Shown one piece after another: positions 1 to 8,938 of a stretch of DNA of 64,000 nt; the stretch's first letter is position 1, and every line of letters begins with the position of its first letter. A program made the position numbers and the translations under genes. The DNA is from Kushneria phyllosphaerae. GTDB lineage: Bacteria > Pseudomonadota > Gammaproteobacteria > Pseudomonadales > Halomonadaceae. Location of the stretch: contig NZ_ONZI01000002.1 in assembly GCF_900312995.1 (NCBI RefSeq), positions 558,001-622,000 of the forward strand. The letters run 5' to 3'. Under the pieces are notes generated by a model, which saw nothing but the letters and a program-made list of their open reading frames with translations, had not been told where the DNA came from and did no database searches.

Positions 1-103
1 TCGAGTGCAGTACGACCAGCGAAACTTCGCTTAAGGGGCGGGCATCGGCATTGGGGGAATCGACGCGCCGGGATTCATTAAGATAATGCTCAACGATCAT
101 CAT
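1..103 (-). CDS. ampD: AmpD-type 1,6-anhydro-N-acetylmuramyl-L-alanine amidase, 5' end only
   Basis: Partial gene running off the left edge; 34 N-terminal residues are visible. The stretch RRVDSPNADARP followed by SLVVLHS matches the start of AmpD amidases, where the conserved (A/S)PN.D.RP segment precedes a strand ending in a zinc-binding His (VLHS here, usually VIH or VVHN). AmpD is the cytoplasmic zinc amidase that removes the stem peptide from anhydro-muropeptides during peptidoglycan recycling. Two consecutive ATGs (103 and 100) could start it, with AGGA about 10 nt upstream. It lies 37 nt downstream of the membrane-protein gene ending at 141, on the same strand, so the two may be co-transcribed. 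Only the N-terminus supports the call. Confidence 0.72.
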   Translation of the reverse strand, partial: MMIVEHYLNESRRVDSPNADARPLSEVSLVVLHS

Positions 104-140
104 GCCAGGGGCATCCTGTCAGAGGTCATGAGCCTGATCA

Positions 141-638
141 TCAAGAGCCCTGCGCAGAAGCCTGCAGGGTTGGGGTCGCGTCACAGCGCGCGTGAAAGCC
201 GTGAAGAAAGACTTCCCTGTCCCGCTTTGATAAAAGCCCGATCGGCACAAGTCTGGCCCGGGGCTCCTGCTCAACATGCAGCGTGATGCCGCTGTTGCGA
301 ACCTTGTCGACATGGGTAATGTCACGAAAATTGATTGACACCATGCGCGGCTTCCAGGCCGGCCCTCCGATATAGCTCAGGCATTGCGCTTCCAATCTAA
401 AAACGGGCGACAGCCGCCTGCGTACGGCCAGATTGTTGCCGACCAGAAGCCCCCAGGCCATCAGGGCAAGCCCGATGGGCCCGACCGGCCAGAGGCGCTC
501 CGTTTGCCAGGCATGTACCAGCAGGGTAATACCGCCGGCCACCGAGAAGGCAAAGGCCACGCCCAAAAGCGTGGTGTTGATTTTCTTCTCGGTAAAAAGC
601 ATCGGCGTGTCAAAAGCCGCGCCGTTGTGATCCGTCAT
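141..638 (-). CDS. Small membrane protein of unknown function, two membrane segments
   Basis: A 165-residue protein with two predicted membrane helices (about residues 20-42 and 50-70) in a hairpin, then a hydrophilic C-terminal domain of about 90 residues. The tail has a strand-rich pattern (..CLSYIGG..PRMVSINFRDI..) like membrane-anchored PH-like domains that follow a two-helix anchor. I do not recognise the family. ATG at 638 has AAGGA about 9 nt upstream. The next gene on the strand is ampD, 37 nt away, so a cell-envelope link is possible but inferred only from position. Confidence 0.6.
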   Translation of the reverse strand: MTDHNGAAFDTPMLFTEKKINTTLLGVAFAFSVAGGITLLVHAWQTERLWPVGPIGLALMAWGLLVGNNLAVRRRLSPVFRLEAQCLSYIGGPAWKPRMVSINFRDITHVDKVRNSGITLHVEQEPRARLVPIGLLSKRDREVFLHGFHARCDATPTLQASAQGS

Positions 639-810
639 GATGGTTTATCCTTGCTTCAATGCTGCACGCACCTGTCTCAGATCAAGGGTGCCGATGGTCG
701 TTGGACATCAGGGTGGCGTCATTTATCCCGGCCCTGGCCAAACATGCGCGCCGGCCATCCCCCCTTGATGACAGGATGTCGCCGGCACGCCCGAATGGCA
801 TAATCAGCCC

Positions 811-1569
811 ATGACCACACATGATACGTCTTCTCCCATCAGCGCCACGATGACGCTTGATATCATCGGCACCATCGAAAGCTGCTATCCGGACAAGTTT
901 GGTATCCCACGCCAGCCTGGACTGGCACCGGGTGCCACGGCCATCCTTCGACTCAAGGCGCCGTTTGATCATCCCGACTGCGTGCGCGGACTCGAACAGT
1001 TCAGCCACCTCTGGATCAGCTTCATCTTTCATCAAAGCCCCGAACGATGGACACCGCTGATCCGCCCACCACGGCTGGGCGGCAATATCAGAATCGGCGT
1101 TTTCGCCTCACGTTCGACCCATCGCCCCAACCGGCTGGGCCTGTCACTGGTTGAACTGGCCGGCATCGAATATACCCCGACGCCCGCACTGATACTGCGA
1201 GGCCACGACCTGGTGGACACCACGCCGGTCGTGGATATCAAACCCTATCTGCCCTGGGCCGACAGCGTTGACGATGCCAGAGCCGGTTTTGCACCCGAAC
1301 CGCCGCCGCTTCTCGAGGTCCGGCTGAGCGATGACTGCCAGCGCACGCTAAATGCGCGTCCTGACGGGGAAAATCTTGCAGCACTGATCCACGAGGTACT
1401 GTCACAGGATCCGCGACCGGCCTATCGTCGCCACAAGCCGGATGAGCGAAGCTATGGCGTGAGGCTTCATGATCTGGATGTTCGCTTTCATGTCGAAGCG
1501 AACGCGCCTGCCAGCGGCCCTGATCATGACAGCATCATTGTGGTCGACAGACTGGTTCAACTGAGCTGA
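811..1569 (+). CDS. trmO: tRNA (N6-threonylcarbamoyladenosine37-N6)-methyltransferase TrmO
   Basis: A 252-residue TsaA/YaeB/TrmO family protein, a SAM-dependent enzyme that N6-methylates t6A37 in ANN-decoding tRNAs such as tRNA-Thr(GGU). Family signatures are the N-terminal strand IGTI.S.Y..KFGIPRQPGL, QFSHLW near residue 64, STHRPNRLGLS near 102-112 and D..P..DIKPYLPWADS near 136-150. The C-terminal third carries the YGVRLHDLDVRF segment typical of the longer bacterial forms; E. coli YaeB is of similar size. ATG at 811 lacks a clear ribosome site and an ATG at 850 (MTLDIIG) is the alternative. It is monocistronic and convergent with purC. Confidence 0.93.
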   Translation: MTTHDTSSPISATMTLDIIGTIESCYPDKFGIPRQPGLAPGATAILRLKAPFDHPDCVRGLEQFSHLWISFIFHQSPERWTPLIRPPRLGGNIRIGVFASRSTHRPNRLGLSLVELAGIEYTPTPALILRGHDLVDTTPVVDIKPYLPWADSVDDARAGFAPEPPPLLEVRLSDDCQRTLNARPDGENLAALIHEVLSQDPRPAYRRHKPDERSYGVRLHDLDVRFHVEANAPASGPDHDSIIVVDRLVQLS

Positions 1570-1571
1570 CA

Positions 1572-1599
1572 GGGCAGCGACGATATCTTGTCGCCGCCC
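1572..1599. terminator. Possible hairpin between convergent trmO and purC
   Basis: Inverted repeat of two 10-nt arms (1572-1581 and 1590-1599) with one mismatch and an 8-nt loop, between the converging ends of trmO and purC. Neither side has a T-run, so it is at best a weak or factor-assisted terminator. Confidence 0.3.
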
Positions 1600-1626
1600 G
1601 TATCAACCCTGAGTCGCCAACGCTGA

Positions 1627-2352
1627 TCAGTCGATGGCCTGGTCAAAATCGATGCCGATGCGGCGGCCAACCTCTTCATAGGCCTCGATCACACCCCCCA
1701 GCCCCTGGCGGAAGCGGTCCTTGTCCATCTTCTCACGAGTGGTGGCATCCCACAGGCGACAGCCATCGGGCGAAAACTCGTCACCCAGCATCACTTCGCC
1801 ATTGAACAGACCGAATTCGAGCTTGTAATCCACCAGCAGCAGATTGCCCTTCAAAAAGAGCTTTTGAAGAATGTCGTTGATCCGGAAAGTCAGCTCGCGT
1901 GCGCGCATCAGATGTTCACGACGCGCCCAGCCGAAGGTTTCGGCCAGCGACTCATTGATCATCGGGTCGCCCTTCTCGTCATTTTTGAGAAAGAGCTCAA
2001 AGGTCGGCGGCTCAAGCGCGATCCCCTCTTCTACCCCCAGACGACGACACAGCCCACCGGCCGCGATGTTTCGCACCACACACTCTACCGGCATCATGGT
2101 CAGACGCTTGACCTCACACTCGGTATCCGAGCGCAGCCGTTCAAAATGAACCGGAATACCCGCCGCTTTCAGCGCATCCATGATGAAGGCATTGAAGCGG
2201 TTATTGACGCGACCCTTGCGCGCGAGCTGCTCGACCTTCTTGCCGTCAAAGGCACTGGTGTCGTCACGAAACTCAAGGATCAGGCGATCAGGATCATCGG
2301 TTTCAAATACGGACTTGGCCTTGCCCGCATAAAGTTCCTGGCGTTTTTCCAC
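1627..2352 (-). CDS. purC: Phosphoribosylaminoimidazole-succinocarboxamide synthase (SAICAR synthetase)
   Basis: PurC joins CAIR and aspartate with ATP to give SAICAR in purine synthesis. The protein shows [13 protein letters not shown] (ATP-loop region), [27 protein letters not shown] and [12 protein letters not shown], all characteristic. The reading frame stays open to 2427, but homologues begin at [15 protein letters not shown] at 2352 matches this exactly, has GGAG about 8 nt upstream and gives 241 residues, close to the usual 237-240, so I prefer it. It is the last gene of the minus-strand run dapA-bamC-MBL-purC, a grouping also seen in Pseudomonas. Confidence 0.96.
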   Translation of the reverse strand: MEKRQELYAGKAKSVFETDDPDRLILEFRDDTSAFDGKKVEQLARKGRVNNRFNAFIMDALKAAGIPVHFERLRSDTECEVKRLTMMPVECVVRNIAAGGLCRRLGVEEGIALEPPTFELFLKNDEKGDPMINESLAETFGWARREHLMRARELTFRINDILQKLFLKGNLLLVDYKLEFGLFNGEVMLGDEFSPDGCRLWDATTREKMDKDRFRQGLGGVIEAYEEVGRRIGIDFDQAID

Positions 2353-2436
2353 GAAAGTCTCCGGCAGGGAATCAGAGGGTGATAGAAAAAAAACGGGCTG
2401 ACGTTGAGTGCCTGTCATGCCCGCCATGTCGTTGCA

Positions 2437-3198
2437 TCAGCTGACCGACTGCCAGTCAACGGTGCGCCCCTGCTGGGCAATGACCAGCCGCGACTCATCG
2501 TTATCCAGCAAGGGCCTTAACGCCTCAAAGGCAAGCTCGGGCAGATTATTCTTCTCTGACAGATGCGACGCAACCAGTCGCTGCAGACGATCAGTGCCCA
2601 GCGTCTGCAAAAACTCTGCGGCCTGACGATTGGACAGATGGCCCAGCCTGCCGCTGACGCGACGCTTGAGACTCGGCGGATAGGGCCCGTAGTCCAGCAT
2701 GCGTGAATCATGATTGCATTCGATAAACAGCGCATCGCACTGGTGATAGCGCTTGATCACATGCGGTGTGACCACGCCCAGATCGGTCAGAAGGCCCAGC
2801 CGATGCTCGCCGGCCTGTATCAGGTACTGCACCGGCTCGCGTGCATCATGAGGCACGGTTACCGGCGTAATGTCGAAATCACCGATGCTCAGGGTATCTT
2901 CCGGCGTGATCAGCACCACATTGATGGCCGGATCAGGCTTGAGCGACAGCCAGGTCCCGACAGTCAGGTAGACCGTCAGGCCAAACCGGCGCGCCAGGGC
3001 AAACACACCGCGAACGTGATCGATGTGCTCATGCGTGACCAGGATACCGGCCAGTGTGGCCGGATCCATGGCAAGGCTCTGCATCCGCCTGATGGCCTCA
3101 CGTATACCAAAACCACAGTCCACCAGCACTGTGGTACCGGCACTGCTGACCAGCGTGGCATTGCCACGACTGCCGCTCCCCAGCGATGCAAATCGCAT
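2437..3198 (-). CDS. MBL-fold metallo-hydrolase (YycJ/WalJ-like)
   Basis: A 253-residue metallo-beta-lactamase-fold protein. The metal motif THEHIDH sits at residues 55-61 (His56, His58, Asp60, His61), after an N-terminal GSGSRGNATLV segment and a VDCGFG strand, the arrangement of the YycJ/WalJ group of predicted phosphodiesterases or nucleases. Further metal-ligand segments ECNHD and SHLSEKNN lie in the C-terminal half. ATG at 3198 overlaps the bamC stop (ATGA), so translation is probably coupled. The neighbourhood bamC-MBL-purC is conserved in pseudomonads; the substrate is not known. Confidence 0.85.
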   Translation of the reverse strand: MRFASLGSGSRGNATLVSSAGTTVLVDCGFGIREAIRRMQSLAMDPATLAGILVTHEHIDHVRGVFALARRFGLTVYLTVGTWLSLKPDPAINVVLITPEDTLSIGDFDITPVTVPHDAREPVQYLIQAGEHRLGLLTDLGVVTPHVIKRYHQCDALFIECNHDSRMLDYGPYPPSLKRRVSGRLGHLSNRQAAEFLQTLGTDRLQRLVASHLSEKNNLPELAFEALRPLLDNDESRLVIAQQGRTVDWQSVS

Positions 3199-4130
3199 CA
3201 GCGCAAAATCGAGGCCACACCGTCAAGCAGGTCATGGGCCCTTTGCTGATCGACCGGCTTGCCGGCACTGTCGGTCACACTGACGTAGGTGGCGCTGTCT
3301 GACGGCGAGAGATGCAGCAGATACTGCTGCGTTTCATCGCTGCTGCCCCGGAAGGGAATCCAGCTGCCCTCGCCCTTTACCGTATATTCCACGGTAAAGA
3401 CACGCTCACTGCGATTTTGATCAATCAGACGTCGATTGGGGGTCTCGTAATTGTTTTCCAGCTGCCATGCAAGTTCTGCCCAGGCGCGCGGAAAATCGAG
3501 GGCCAGCGCCAGACGCCAGTTGTCATCACGGCTCTCCAGGCGAACCCGGTCATTGCGTGACAGGTTCTGCGCCACCAGAGAGACACCGCTTTGCGGCGCG
3601 CTGGAAGACAGATACTGACTGACCTGGCTCAGACAGGCCTCCACGCTATTGCCGCCCTGCTGACAATAGACATCCGTGGTGTTGTTGCGAATCCCCTGAC
3701 GCACTGACAGCACGCCGCGGTCGGTCGTGATCTGCCCCGTGTTGCCGTCGATATTTTGTACCTGATAGCCGTTGGCATGCACGAATTCCTGAAGCCTTGG
3801 CCAGATGGCACCCGGGGCTGCACTGACCACCAGCCAGCGATTGCCATCGGCCTGACGGGGCTCGACAAAGCGGGTATCACGGTCGCTGGTCGACAGGGTC
3901 TGCGGACGCGGCGGCTCGTAGCCGTCACGATCCTTGATAAAATCGTTGGAGGCCTGCGGTACCGGCATCGCATCTTGATAGCGCGTCTGGTCACGCGATG
4001 CCGGAAGCTCCAGCGGCGATGTCATTTTGGCGTCGGCATACTCGCTGTTACGGTCATGGTAATAGCCGCTGCCACAGCCTCCCATCACGAGCAACAGTGG
4101 CGTCACCATCATCCAGCGTGTCTTGCTCAT
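3198..4130 (-). CDS. bamC: Outer-membrane assembly lipoprotein BamC
   Basis: A 310-residue lipoprotein of the BamABCDE machine that inserts beta-barrels into the outer membrane. A short signal peptide ends in a lipobox (VMGGC, lipidated Cys19). It is followed by a low-complexity unstructured stretch (residues 20-95, including YHDRNSEY and SPLELPAS), as in NlpB/BamC, then two helix-grip domains (about 100-200 and 215-310). The frame is open further upstream, but ATG at 4130 gives the signal peptide and overlaps the dapA stop by 4 bp (ATGA). dapA-bamC linkage is widespread in gammaproteobacteria. Confidence 0.9.
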   Translation of the reverse strand: MSKTRWMMVTPLLLVMGGCGSGYYHDRNSEYADAKMTSPLELPASRDQTRYQDAMPVPQASNDFIKDRDGYEPPRPQTLSTSDRDTRFVEPRQADGNRWLVVSAAPGAIWPRLQEFVHANGYQVQNIDGNTGQITTDRGVLSVRQGIRNNTTDVYCQQGGNSVEACLSQVSQYLSSSAPQSGVSLVAQNLSRNDRVRLESRDDNWRLALALDFPRAWAELAWQLENNYETPNRRLIDQNRSERVFTVEYTVKGEGSWIPFRGSSDETQQYLLHLSPSDSATYVSVTDSAGKPVDQQRAHDLLDGVASILR

Positions 4131-5011
4131 TGATCCATCACTCCGGCCAGCTGCAGCGCCTCGGCTACGGTGGATTGGTATTTTTCGGACAGCCAGGTCA
4201 AGGGCAGGCGAATGCCGTTTTCCATCAGACCCATTTGATTGAGCGCCCACTTGACCGGGATCGGGTTAGCCTCGATACCCAGTACCGAATGCAGCGGCAT
4301 CAGTCGGGTATTGATCTGGTGGGCACGATCGTAGTCGCCACCGGTGGCAGCGCTGCAAAGGTCGTGCATGGCACGCGGCGCCACATTGGCCGATACCGAG
4401 ATGGCACCATGCCCGCCGGCAAGCATGAATTCGCAGGCTGTCGGATCATCACCGGAGTACAGAGCAAAATCACGCCCCTTGAGACGCTCGATCAGATCCT
4501 CGGCACGCTCGAGGTTACCGGTTGCATCCTTGAGGCCAATGATGTTGTCGATCGATGCCAGGCGCTGCGTGGTCTCGTTGTAGAGATCCACACCGGTACG
4601 ACTGGGCACGTTGTACATGATGACAGGCAGATCGCAGGCCTGTGCCACGGCCTTGAAGTGCTGATACAGCCCTTCCTGGGTCGGACGGTTGTAATAGGGC
4701 GTCACCGACAGGCAATAATCGGCACCGACATCCCTTGCATAGCGTGCAAGCTCAACGGCTTCTGCCGTGGCATTGGCGCCGGTACCTGCAATTACGGGAA
4801 CGCGGCCATTGACCGTTTCAACGACCGTGCGAATCACATCGAAGTGTTCGGCAACGCTCATGGTAGTGGGCTCACCGGTGGTCCCGGCCGCCACGATGGC
4901 ATCAGTGCCGTGCTCGAGATGCCAGCTTACAAGACGCCTGAGGGCGTCCCAGTCGATGGCCCCATCGGCTTTCATGGGCGTCGCCAGAGCGACCATGCTG
5001 CCAGTGATCAT
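4127..5011 (-). CDS. dapA: 4-hydroxy-tetrahydrodipicolinate synthase
   Basis: DapA condenses pyruvate with aspartate semialdehyde, the first committed step of lysine and diaminopimelate synthesis. From the start at 5011 the active-site residues fall at the same numbers as in E. coli DapA: Thr44-Thr45 (AGTTGEP), Tyr133 (MYNVPSRTG), Arg138 and the Schiff-base Lys161 (GLKDATG). Length is 294 residues (usual about 292). The frame continues to an ATG at 5038, but the ATG at 5011 has AGAGG about 8 nt upstream and matches the family start M.TGS.VA..TPM. It heads the run dapA-bamC-MBL-purC. Confidence 0.97.
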   Translation of the reverse strand: MITGSMVALATPMKADGAIDWDALRRLVSWHLEHGTDAIVAAGTTGEPTTMSVAEHFDVIRTVVETVNGRVPVIAGTGANATAEAVELARYARDVGADYCLSVTPYYNRPTQEGLYQHFKAVAQACDLPVIMYNVPSRTGVDLYNETTQRLASIDNIIGLKDATGNLERAEDLIERLKGRDFALYSGDDPTACEFMLAGGHGAISVSANVAPRAMHDLCSAATGGDYDRAHQINTRLMPLHSVLGIEANPIPVKWALNQMGLMENGIRLPLTWLSEKYQSTVAEALQLAGVMDQ

Positions 5012-5325
5012 CCCGCCAACCTCTTGCTTTGAATTCATTTGAAAGCGGCCCTGTCATGGCCGCCGGTACAGACCTGTGCCGGTATTGTCTGCCTGCAGGG
5101 CAGAACACACGGGGTCGGTCATCAGGCTGACGATGGTACTCGGCGCACCCCATGCTGTACAGACGCAGCCAGGCAGGAAAACGCGCCCTCGCCCCGCGAG
5201 CGGCTGATTTCACCCTTAGTCTCGGTTATTGTCACGACTCTCGCCTGGCGCCGTACCGCTGGCGCCATCGCCGCTTCAGGATGGCCGAAAACCGGCCATG
5301 CGTTTTATCTTCAGGGAGCACTGAC
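5012..5325. other. Intergenic region between divergent dapA and bcp
   Basis: About 314 bp with no convincing gene. It should hold the promoters of both flanking genes, though I see no strong -35/-10 pair. A 6-bp inverted repeat with a 5-nt spacer lies at 5088-5104, and a GGCGCC-containing repeat near 5250-5270. The bcp ribosome site (AGGGAG, 5313-5318) closes it. In Pseudomonas a gcvR-like gene sits between dapA and bcp; no such reading frame is present here. Confidence 0.6.
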
Positions 5326-5802
5326 ATGAGCATCACCATCGGCACGCCCGCCCCGGACATTACACTGGAGGCTACCGGCGAGACAGGCTTCAACCCGTCC
5401 GCCTTCAAGGGAGAGCAGGTTGTGCTTTATTTTTACCCAAAGGATGCAACGCCCGGGTGTACAACCGAGGGGCAGGACTTTCGCGACCGCATGGCGGCCT
5501 TTGAACAGGCCAATACGCGCGTGTTTGGCGTCTCGCGTGATTCGCTGCGCCGGCATGAAAACTTCAAGGAAAAGCAGGGATTCCCCTTTGAGCTGGTCAG
5601 CGACCCGGAGGAAACCCTGTGCAGAGCGTTTGATGTCATCAAGCTCAAGAAACTTTACGGCAAGGAGCATGAAGGTATCGAGCGCAGTACCTTTCTGATC
5701 GACCAGGAGGGCAACATTGCAGCGCTCTGGCGCAAGGTCAAGGTGACAGGCCATGTCGACGAGGTACTGGCTGCGGCACAGAATTTGAACGCTGAACGCT
5801 GA
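5326..5802 (+). CDS. bcp: Thioredoxin-dependent thiol peroxidase (BCP/PrxQ peroxiredoxin)
   Basis: A 158-residue peroxiredoxin that reduces hydrogen and organic peroxides with thioredoxin. The peroxidatic Cys45 lies in YPKDATPGCTTE. The resolving Cys50 of E. coli BCP is replaced (Gln here), leaving Cys99 (ETLCRAF) as the only other cysteine, so it may use another resolving partner. The frame is open from 5152, but ATG at 5326 has AGGGAG 7 nt upstream and matches the family start. The last codons and the stop lie inside a 7-bp tandem repeat (5786-5834). The gene converges with perM. A hairpin at 5848-5865 without a T-run is the only terminator candidate. Confidence 0.94.
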   Translation: MSITIGTPAPDITLEATGETGFNPSAFKGEQVVLYFYPKDATPGCTTEGQDFRDRMAAFEQANTRVFGVSRDSLRRHENFKEKQGFPFELVSDPEETLCRAFDVIKLKKLYGKEHEGIERSTFLIDQEGNIAALWRKVKVTGHVDEVLAAAQNLNAER

Positions 5803-5834
5803 ACGCTGAACGCTGAACGCTGAACGCTGAACGC
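5786..5834. repeat. Seven perfect tandem copies of the heptamer TGAACGC
   Basis: Seven uninterrupted 7-bp units start inside the last codons of bcp and continue past its stop. The stop codon TGA is the first three bases of unit 3 (5800-5802). The array lies between the convergent genes bcp and perM. Confidence 0.97.
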
Positions 5835-5874
5835 CAGGCCATGATGACCCTGCACTCCTGCAGGGCCATCGAGG

Positions 5875-6993
5875 TTATTCGACGGCGGTAGAGCCTTCCT
5901 TGCGTAGCGCACTGGCGCCACGCGGCCAGGCAAACATCAGGGATTTGATCAGCGTGGCCAGCGGAATGGCGAAAAAGATGCCCCAGAAGCCCCAGATGCC
6001 GCCAAAAAAGAGCACAGCCAGAATGATCGCCACCGGGTGTAGATTGACGACTTCCGAAAACAGCAGAGTGACCAGAACGTTGCCATCCAGCGCCTGAATA
6101 ATGGCATAGGCCAGCAGCACATAGACAAACTGCTCATCAAACCCGAAGTGGAGCCCGGCCGAAGCGGCCACCGGCAGCGTGGCCGCCGCCGCCCCGATGT
6201 AGGGCACCAGCACGGAAAGCCCCACCACGATCCCCAGCAGTACCGCGTAGGGTAATCCCAGCGCCCAGAAGGTAAAAAAGGACACCACGCCCACGATCAT
6301 GATTTCGATGAACTTGCCACGGATGAAGTTGGCAATCTGAGCGTCCATCTCACACCAGACCCGCGTCATCAAAAGGCGTTTTTTTGGCAGCAGCGACAGA
6401 AAAAAGCCGATCAGACGCTCGCGATCCTTGAGCATGAAAAAGACCAGGATTGGCACCAGCACCAGATAAATGATGACGCCGAGCACACCGGCCAGCGAGC
6501 TCAGGGACAGGCTGACCACCCGTCGCCCCAGCTGCGTCGCCTCCTGACTGGCCGTATTGATCAGGTGCTGCACCTGGTCGGGCGTCACGATACTGGGATA
6601 ACGCGCCTGCAGATCGCTTAGAAGCTCCTGACTGCGATACAACACGGCAGGCAGGCCCTGCACCAGACGGGCAAACTGATCCCACACCATCGGAAAAATG
6701 ATCAGGGCAAAAAAGAGCATCGCCCCGACAAACATCAGAAGCACCAGACAGACGGCAGGCAGTCGTGACAGTCCCAGCCGTTCGAGCCAGCGCACCACGC
6801 CCTGCAGCAAAAAGGCAAAGACGAGTGCTGTCAGAAACGGCGCCAGCATGCCACCGAAAAAGATGATGATGGCAAATCCCAACACCAGCAGCGCGCCCAG
6901 GGTGACCGCTTCCTCATCCGAGAGGTAGCGCTCCATGAAATGATTCCAGAGCTTTTTAAAGGTCATCAAGTTGTTGTCACCATAAGGGTCCAT
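5875..6993 (-). CDS. perM: AI-2E family transporter / PerM-like permease
   Basis: A 372-residue integral membrane protein of the PerM/YdiK/TqsA family. It has an N-terminal pair of helices (about residues 33-75), a third near 80-105, a long soluble segment (110-165) and several C-terminal helices. These include the PYIGAAAATLP and NVLVTLLFSEVVNLHPV motifs characteristic of the family. Members export autoinducer-2 or act as Na+/H+ antiporters in halophiles; the substrate cannot be told here. An alternative start is ATG at 6966. It lies between tusA and bcp as in pseudomonads. Confidence 0.85.
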   Translation of the reverse strand: MDPYGDNNLMTFKKLWNHFMERYLSDEEAVTLGALLVLGFAIIIFFGGMLAPFLTALVFAFLLQGVVRWLERLGLSRLPAVCLVLLMFVGAMLFFALIIFPMVWDQFARLVQGLPAVLYRSQELLSDLQARYPSIVTPDQVQHLINTASQEATQLGRRVVSLSLSSLAGVLGVIIYLVLVPILVFFMLKDRERLIGFFLSLLPKKRLLMTRVWCEMDAQIANFIRGKFIEIMIVGVVSFFTFWALGLPYAVLLGIVVGLSVLVPYIGAAAATLPVAASAGLHFGFDEQFVYVLLAYAIIQALDGNVLVTLLFSEVVNLHPVAIILAVLFFGGIWGFWGIFFAIPLATLIKSLMFAWPRGASALRKEGSTAVE

Positions 6994-7009
6994 CCAGCGG
7001 GCGCGGGCA

Positions 7010-7273
7010 TCAGCATCCCTTGATCAATACGTAGTGCCAGGTGTCATCATCATGTCGGCGCGCAGCAAGTTGATGTGCCGTATGCGCCACGAAACTTTCA
7101 AAATCACGCCATGAGCCGGGATCCGTACAGATAACGTGCAAATGCTGCCCCGCCTTCAATGCTGCCAGCGCCTGACGGGCTTTCAACAGCGGCATCGGAC
7201 AGTCAAGTCCGCGGGCATCCAGTACATGATCGGCGGCCTGCTCCATCTGCCTGATGTCATCAAGGTTTTCCAA
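7010..7273 (-). CDS. tusA: TusA-family sulfur carrier protein
   Basis: An 87-residue protein with the TusA/SirA fold. The motif RGLDCPMPLLKARQAL places the persulfide-carrying cysteine at residue 25, and the C-terminal strands (VICTDPGS..DFESF) follow the family. TusA proteins relay sulfur for tRNA thiolation or for other pathways such as molybdenum-cofactor enzymes. The bepA-tusA-perM-bcp neighbourhood matches a Pseudomonas arrangement in which this paralogue is linked to molybdopterin enzymes, so the exact acceptor is uncertain. It is followed 16 nt downstream by perM and is divergent from bepA. Confidence 0.85.
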   Translation of the reverse strand: MENLDDIRQMEQAADHVLDARGLDCPMPLLKARQALAALKAGQHLHVICTDPGSWRDFESFVAHTAHQLAARRHDDDTWHYVLIKGC

Positions 7274-7410
7274 CGCTACTGGCTCCTCTGCTGGTTGTAA
7301 TCGGCACGATTTAAAGGCAACTTGATGTTACCGGCAACCATTGCTGCCTGTTGCAAACAGACAGTCACTTCTGCCCTTTCATGTCTCCATCGCCATCCGG
7401 TAAGCATGCC

Positions 7411-8862
7411 ATGTCAAGGCGTACGCGTTTTCGATGCATTATTACAGCTGCCCTGCTGCTTGGCACGGCCACCTCATCGGTGACATCACCGGCCGGTCAG
7501 CTCCCTACGCTGGGAGACGCGTCAGGAAGCTACAGCAGTCAGGAAGAGTTTCGTCTTGGACGGGCCTGGCTGCGAGAGTTTCGCGCCCATGTCGGACAAT
7601 GGCGCGACCCCATTACGCAGGACTATCTCAACTCGCTGATCGCAAGGCTTTTGCCCAACAGCCAGCTTGATGATGTCACCCCCGTGGTCACACTGGTCTC
7701 GAGCCGAACGCTGAACGCCTTTGCCGTTCCCGGCGGGGTCATTGGCATCAATACAGGGCTATTTGCCTACGCGCCTGACCAGGACGCGTTTGCCTCGGTC
7801 CTTGCCCATGAAATGGGCCATCTGTCCCAGCATCACTTTGCCCGTGAAATGGCGCGCAACGAACGCACCCAGCTGCCCACCATGGCTGCCATGCTGGCCG
7901 GCATGGTGCTGGCCGCTGGCGGCGGTGGCAACCTGGGCGTTGCCACCATGGCAGGCACGCAGGCCGCCGCCATGCAGAGCCAGCTGAGCTATTCGCGCCG
8001 CTATGAGCAGGAAGCCGACCGGGTCGGTCTGCAGGCCATGGCGCGCTCCAACATGGATCCCATGGCCATGCCGCGCATGTTTGCCACCATGCAACGGCTT
8101 TCGAGCATGCAGGGCAACACCCCCCCCGAATTTTTGCTCACTCACCCCATGACCGATTCACGGCTGAGCAACACCACCAGCCTGGCCCAGCAATACCACA
8201 CCGGCAAGATCAGCGACCCGGGTCCCGAATATGATCTGATCCGGGCCCGTGCCATGCTGGCAATGAACATGAGCGACCCGGGGTTTGTGCGCACCCGACT
8301 TGAACAGGACCACGCCCACCCGATTGCCCTGCGCTATCTCGACGCCCTGAATGACAGCGTTAACCAGCGCACCGATCAGGCGCTGGCAGCGTTTGATCAG
8401 CTGGCCCGCGAGGCGCCGGAGGTTCTGATGCTGCCGGCCAGTGCCGCCGATGCCGCCCTCGATGCCGGCCGCCGCGAGGACGCCATTCATCGCTGCGAAC
8501 GCATTTTGCGGCTGACGCCCGACTACTATCCGGCGCAGATCATTCAGGCCGAGGCACAGCTGGGCATTAATCCGGCGACGGCCTTTCGCAGCCTGCGAAC
8601 GCTGGCCGACACACACGCCGAGGACCCGGATGTCTGGAACCTGCTCAGTGAAGCGGCAGGGCGCAGCAATCGCGACGACTGGGGTCATCTGGCGCTGGCC
8701 GAACAGCTTCAGCTCAAGGGCGATATCGACGGTGGACTGGAACAGCTGACGCTGGCAGAGAAGGCGTCCCAGCAAAATGGTGATTATGCCCTGACCAGCC
8801 GTATTCGGGAGCGGCGCAAGGATTTTAAACAATATCAGGAGACGCTGGAGAAATTTCGCTAG
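7411..8862 (+). CDS. bepA: Periplasmic M48 metalloprotease/chaperone with TPR domain (BepA-like)
   Basis: A 483-residue exported protein: signal peptide (residues 1-28), M48 peptidase domain and C-terminal TPR-like region (about 310-480). The zinc site HEMGH is at residues 133-137, and the third ligand lies in YEQEADRVG. BepA (YfgC) degrades or helps assemble stalled outer-membrane proteins such as LptD with the BAM complex; bamC lies 3 kb away. The frame is open from 7351, but ATG at 7411 gives a proper basic signal-peptide start (MSRRTRFR). E. coli BepA is 487 residues. Divergent from tusA. Confidence 0.9.
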   Translation: MSRRTRFRCIITAALLLGTATSSVTSPAGQLPTLGDASGSYSSQEEFRLGRAWLREFRAHVGQWRDPITQDYLNSLIARLLPNSQLDDVTPVVTLVSSRTLNAFAVPGGVIGINTGLFAYAPDQDAFASVLAHEMGHLSQHHFAREMARNERTQLPTMAAMLAGMVLAAGGGGNLGVATMAGTQAAAMQSQLSYSRRYEQEADRVGLQAMARSNMDPMAMPRMFATMQRLSSMQGNTPPEFLLTHPMTDSRLSNTTSLAQQYHTGKISDPGPEYDLIRARAMLAMNMSDPGFVRTRLEQDHAHPIALRYLDALNDSVNQRTDQALAAFDQLAREAPEVLMLPASAADAALDAGRREDAIHRCERILRLTPDYYPAQIIQAEAQLGINPATAFRSLRTLADTHAEDPDVWNLLSEAAGRSNRDDWGHLALAEQLQLKGDIDGGLEQLTLAEKASQQNGDYALTSRIRERRKDFKQYQETLEKFR

Positions 8863-8895
8863 CCCGGCAGGTTGAGTTCGGTCGACACGCCATGC

Positions 8896-8932
8896 AAAAA
8901 CGCCTCACCCCCTTGCAGGGATGAGGCGTTTT
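8896..8932 (-). terminator. Terminator of the tRNA-Lys cluster
   Basis: Eleven-bp inverted repeat (8897-8907 with 8922-8932), with a run of five T on the minus strand just past the hairpin. It lies 7 nt beyond the last tRNA gene and also faces the end of bepA, so it may act in both directions. Confidence 0.8.
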
Positions 8933-8938
8933 CAGAAC

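Noticed and set aside
2353..2427. N-terminal extension of PurC (24 residues before [10 protein letters not shown])
   Set aside because: Not conserved in the family; GTG at 2352 has a ribosome site and gives the normal length.
5786..5834. CRISPR-like array
   Set aside because: Units are 7 bp with no spacers; it is a simple tandem repeat.
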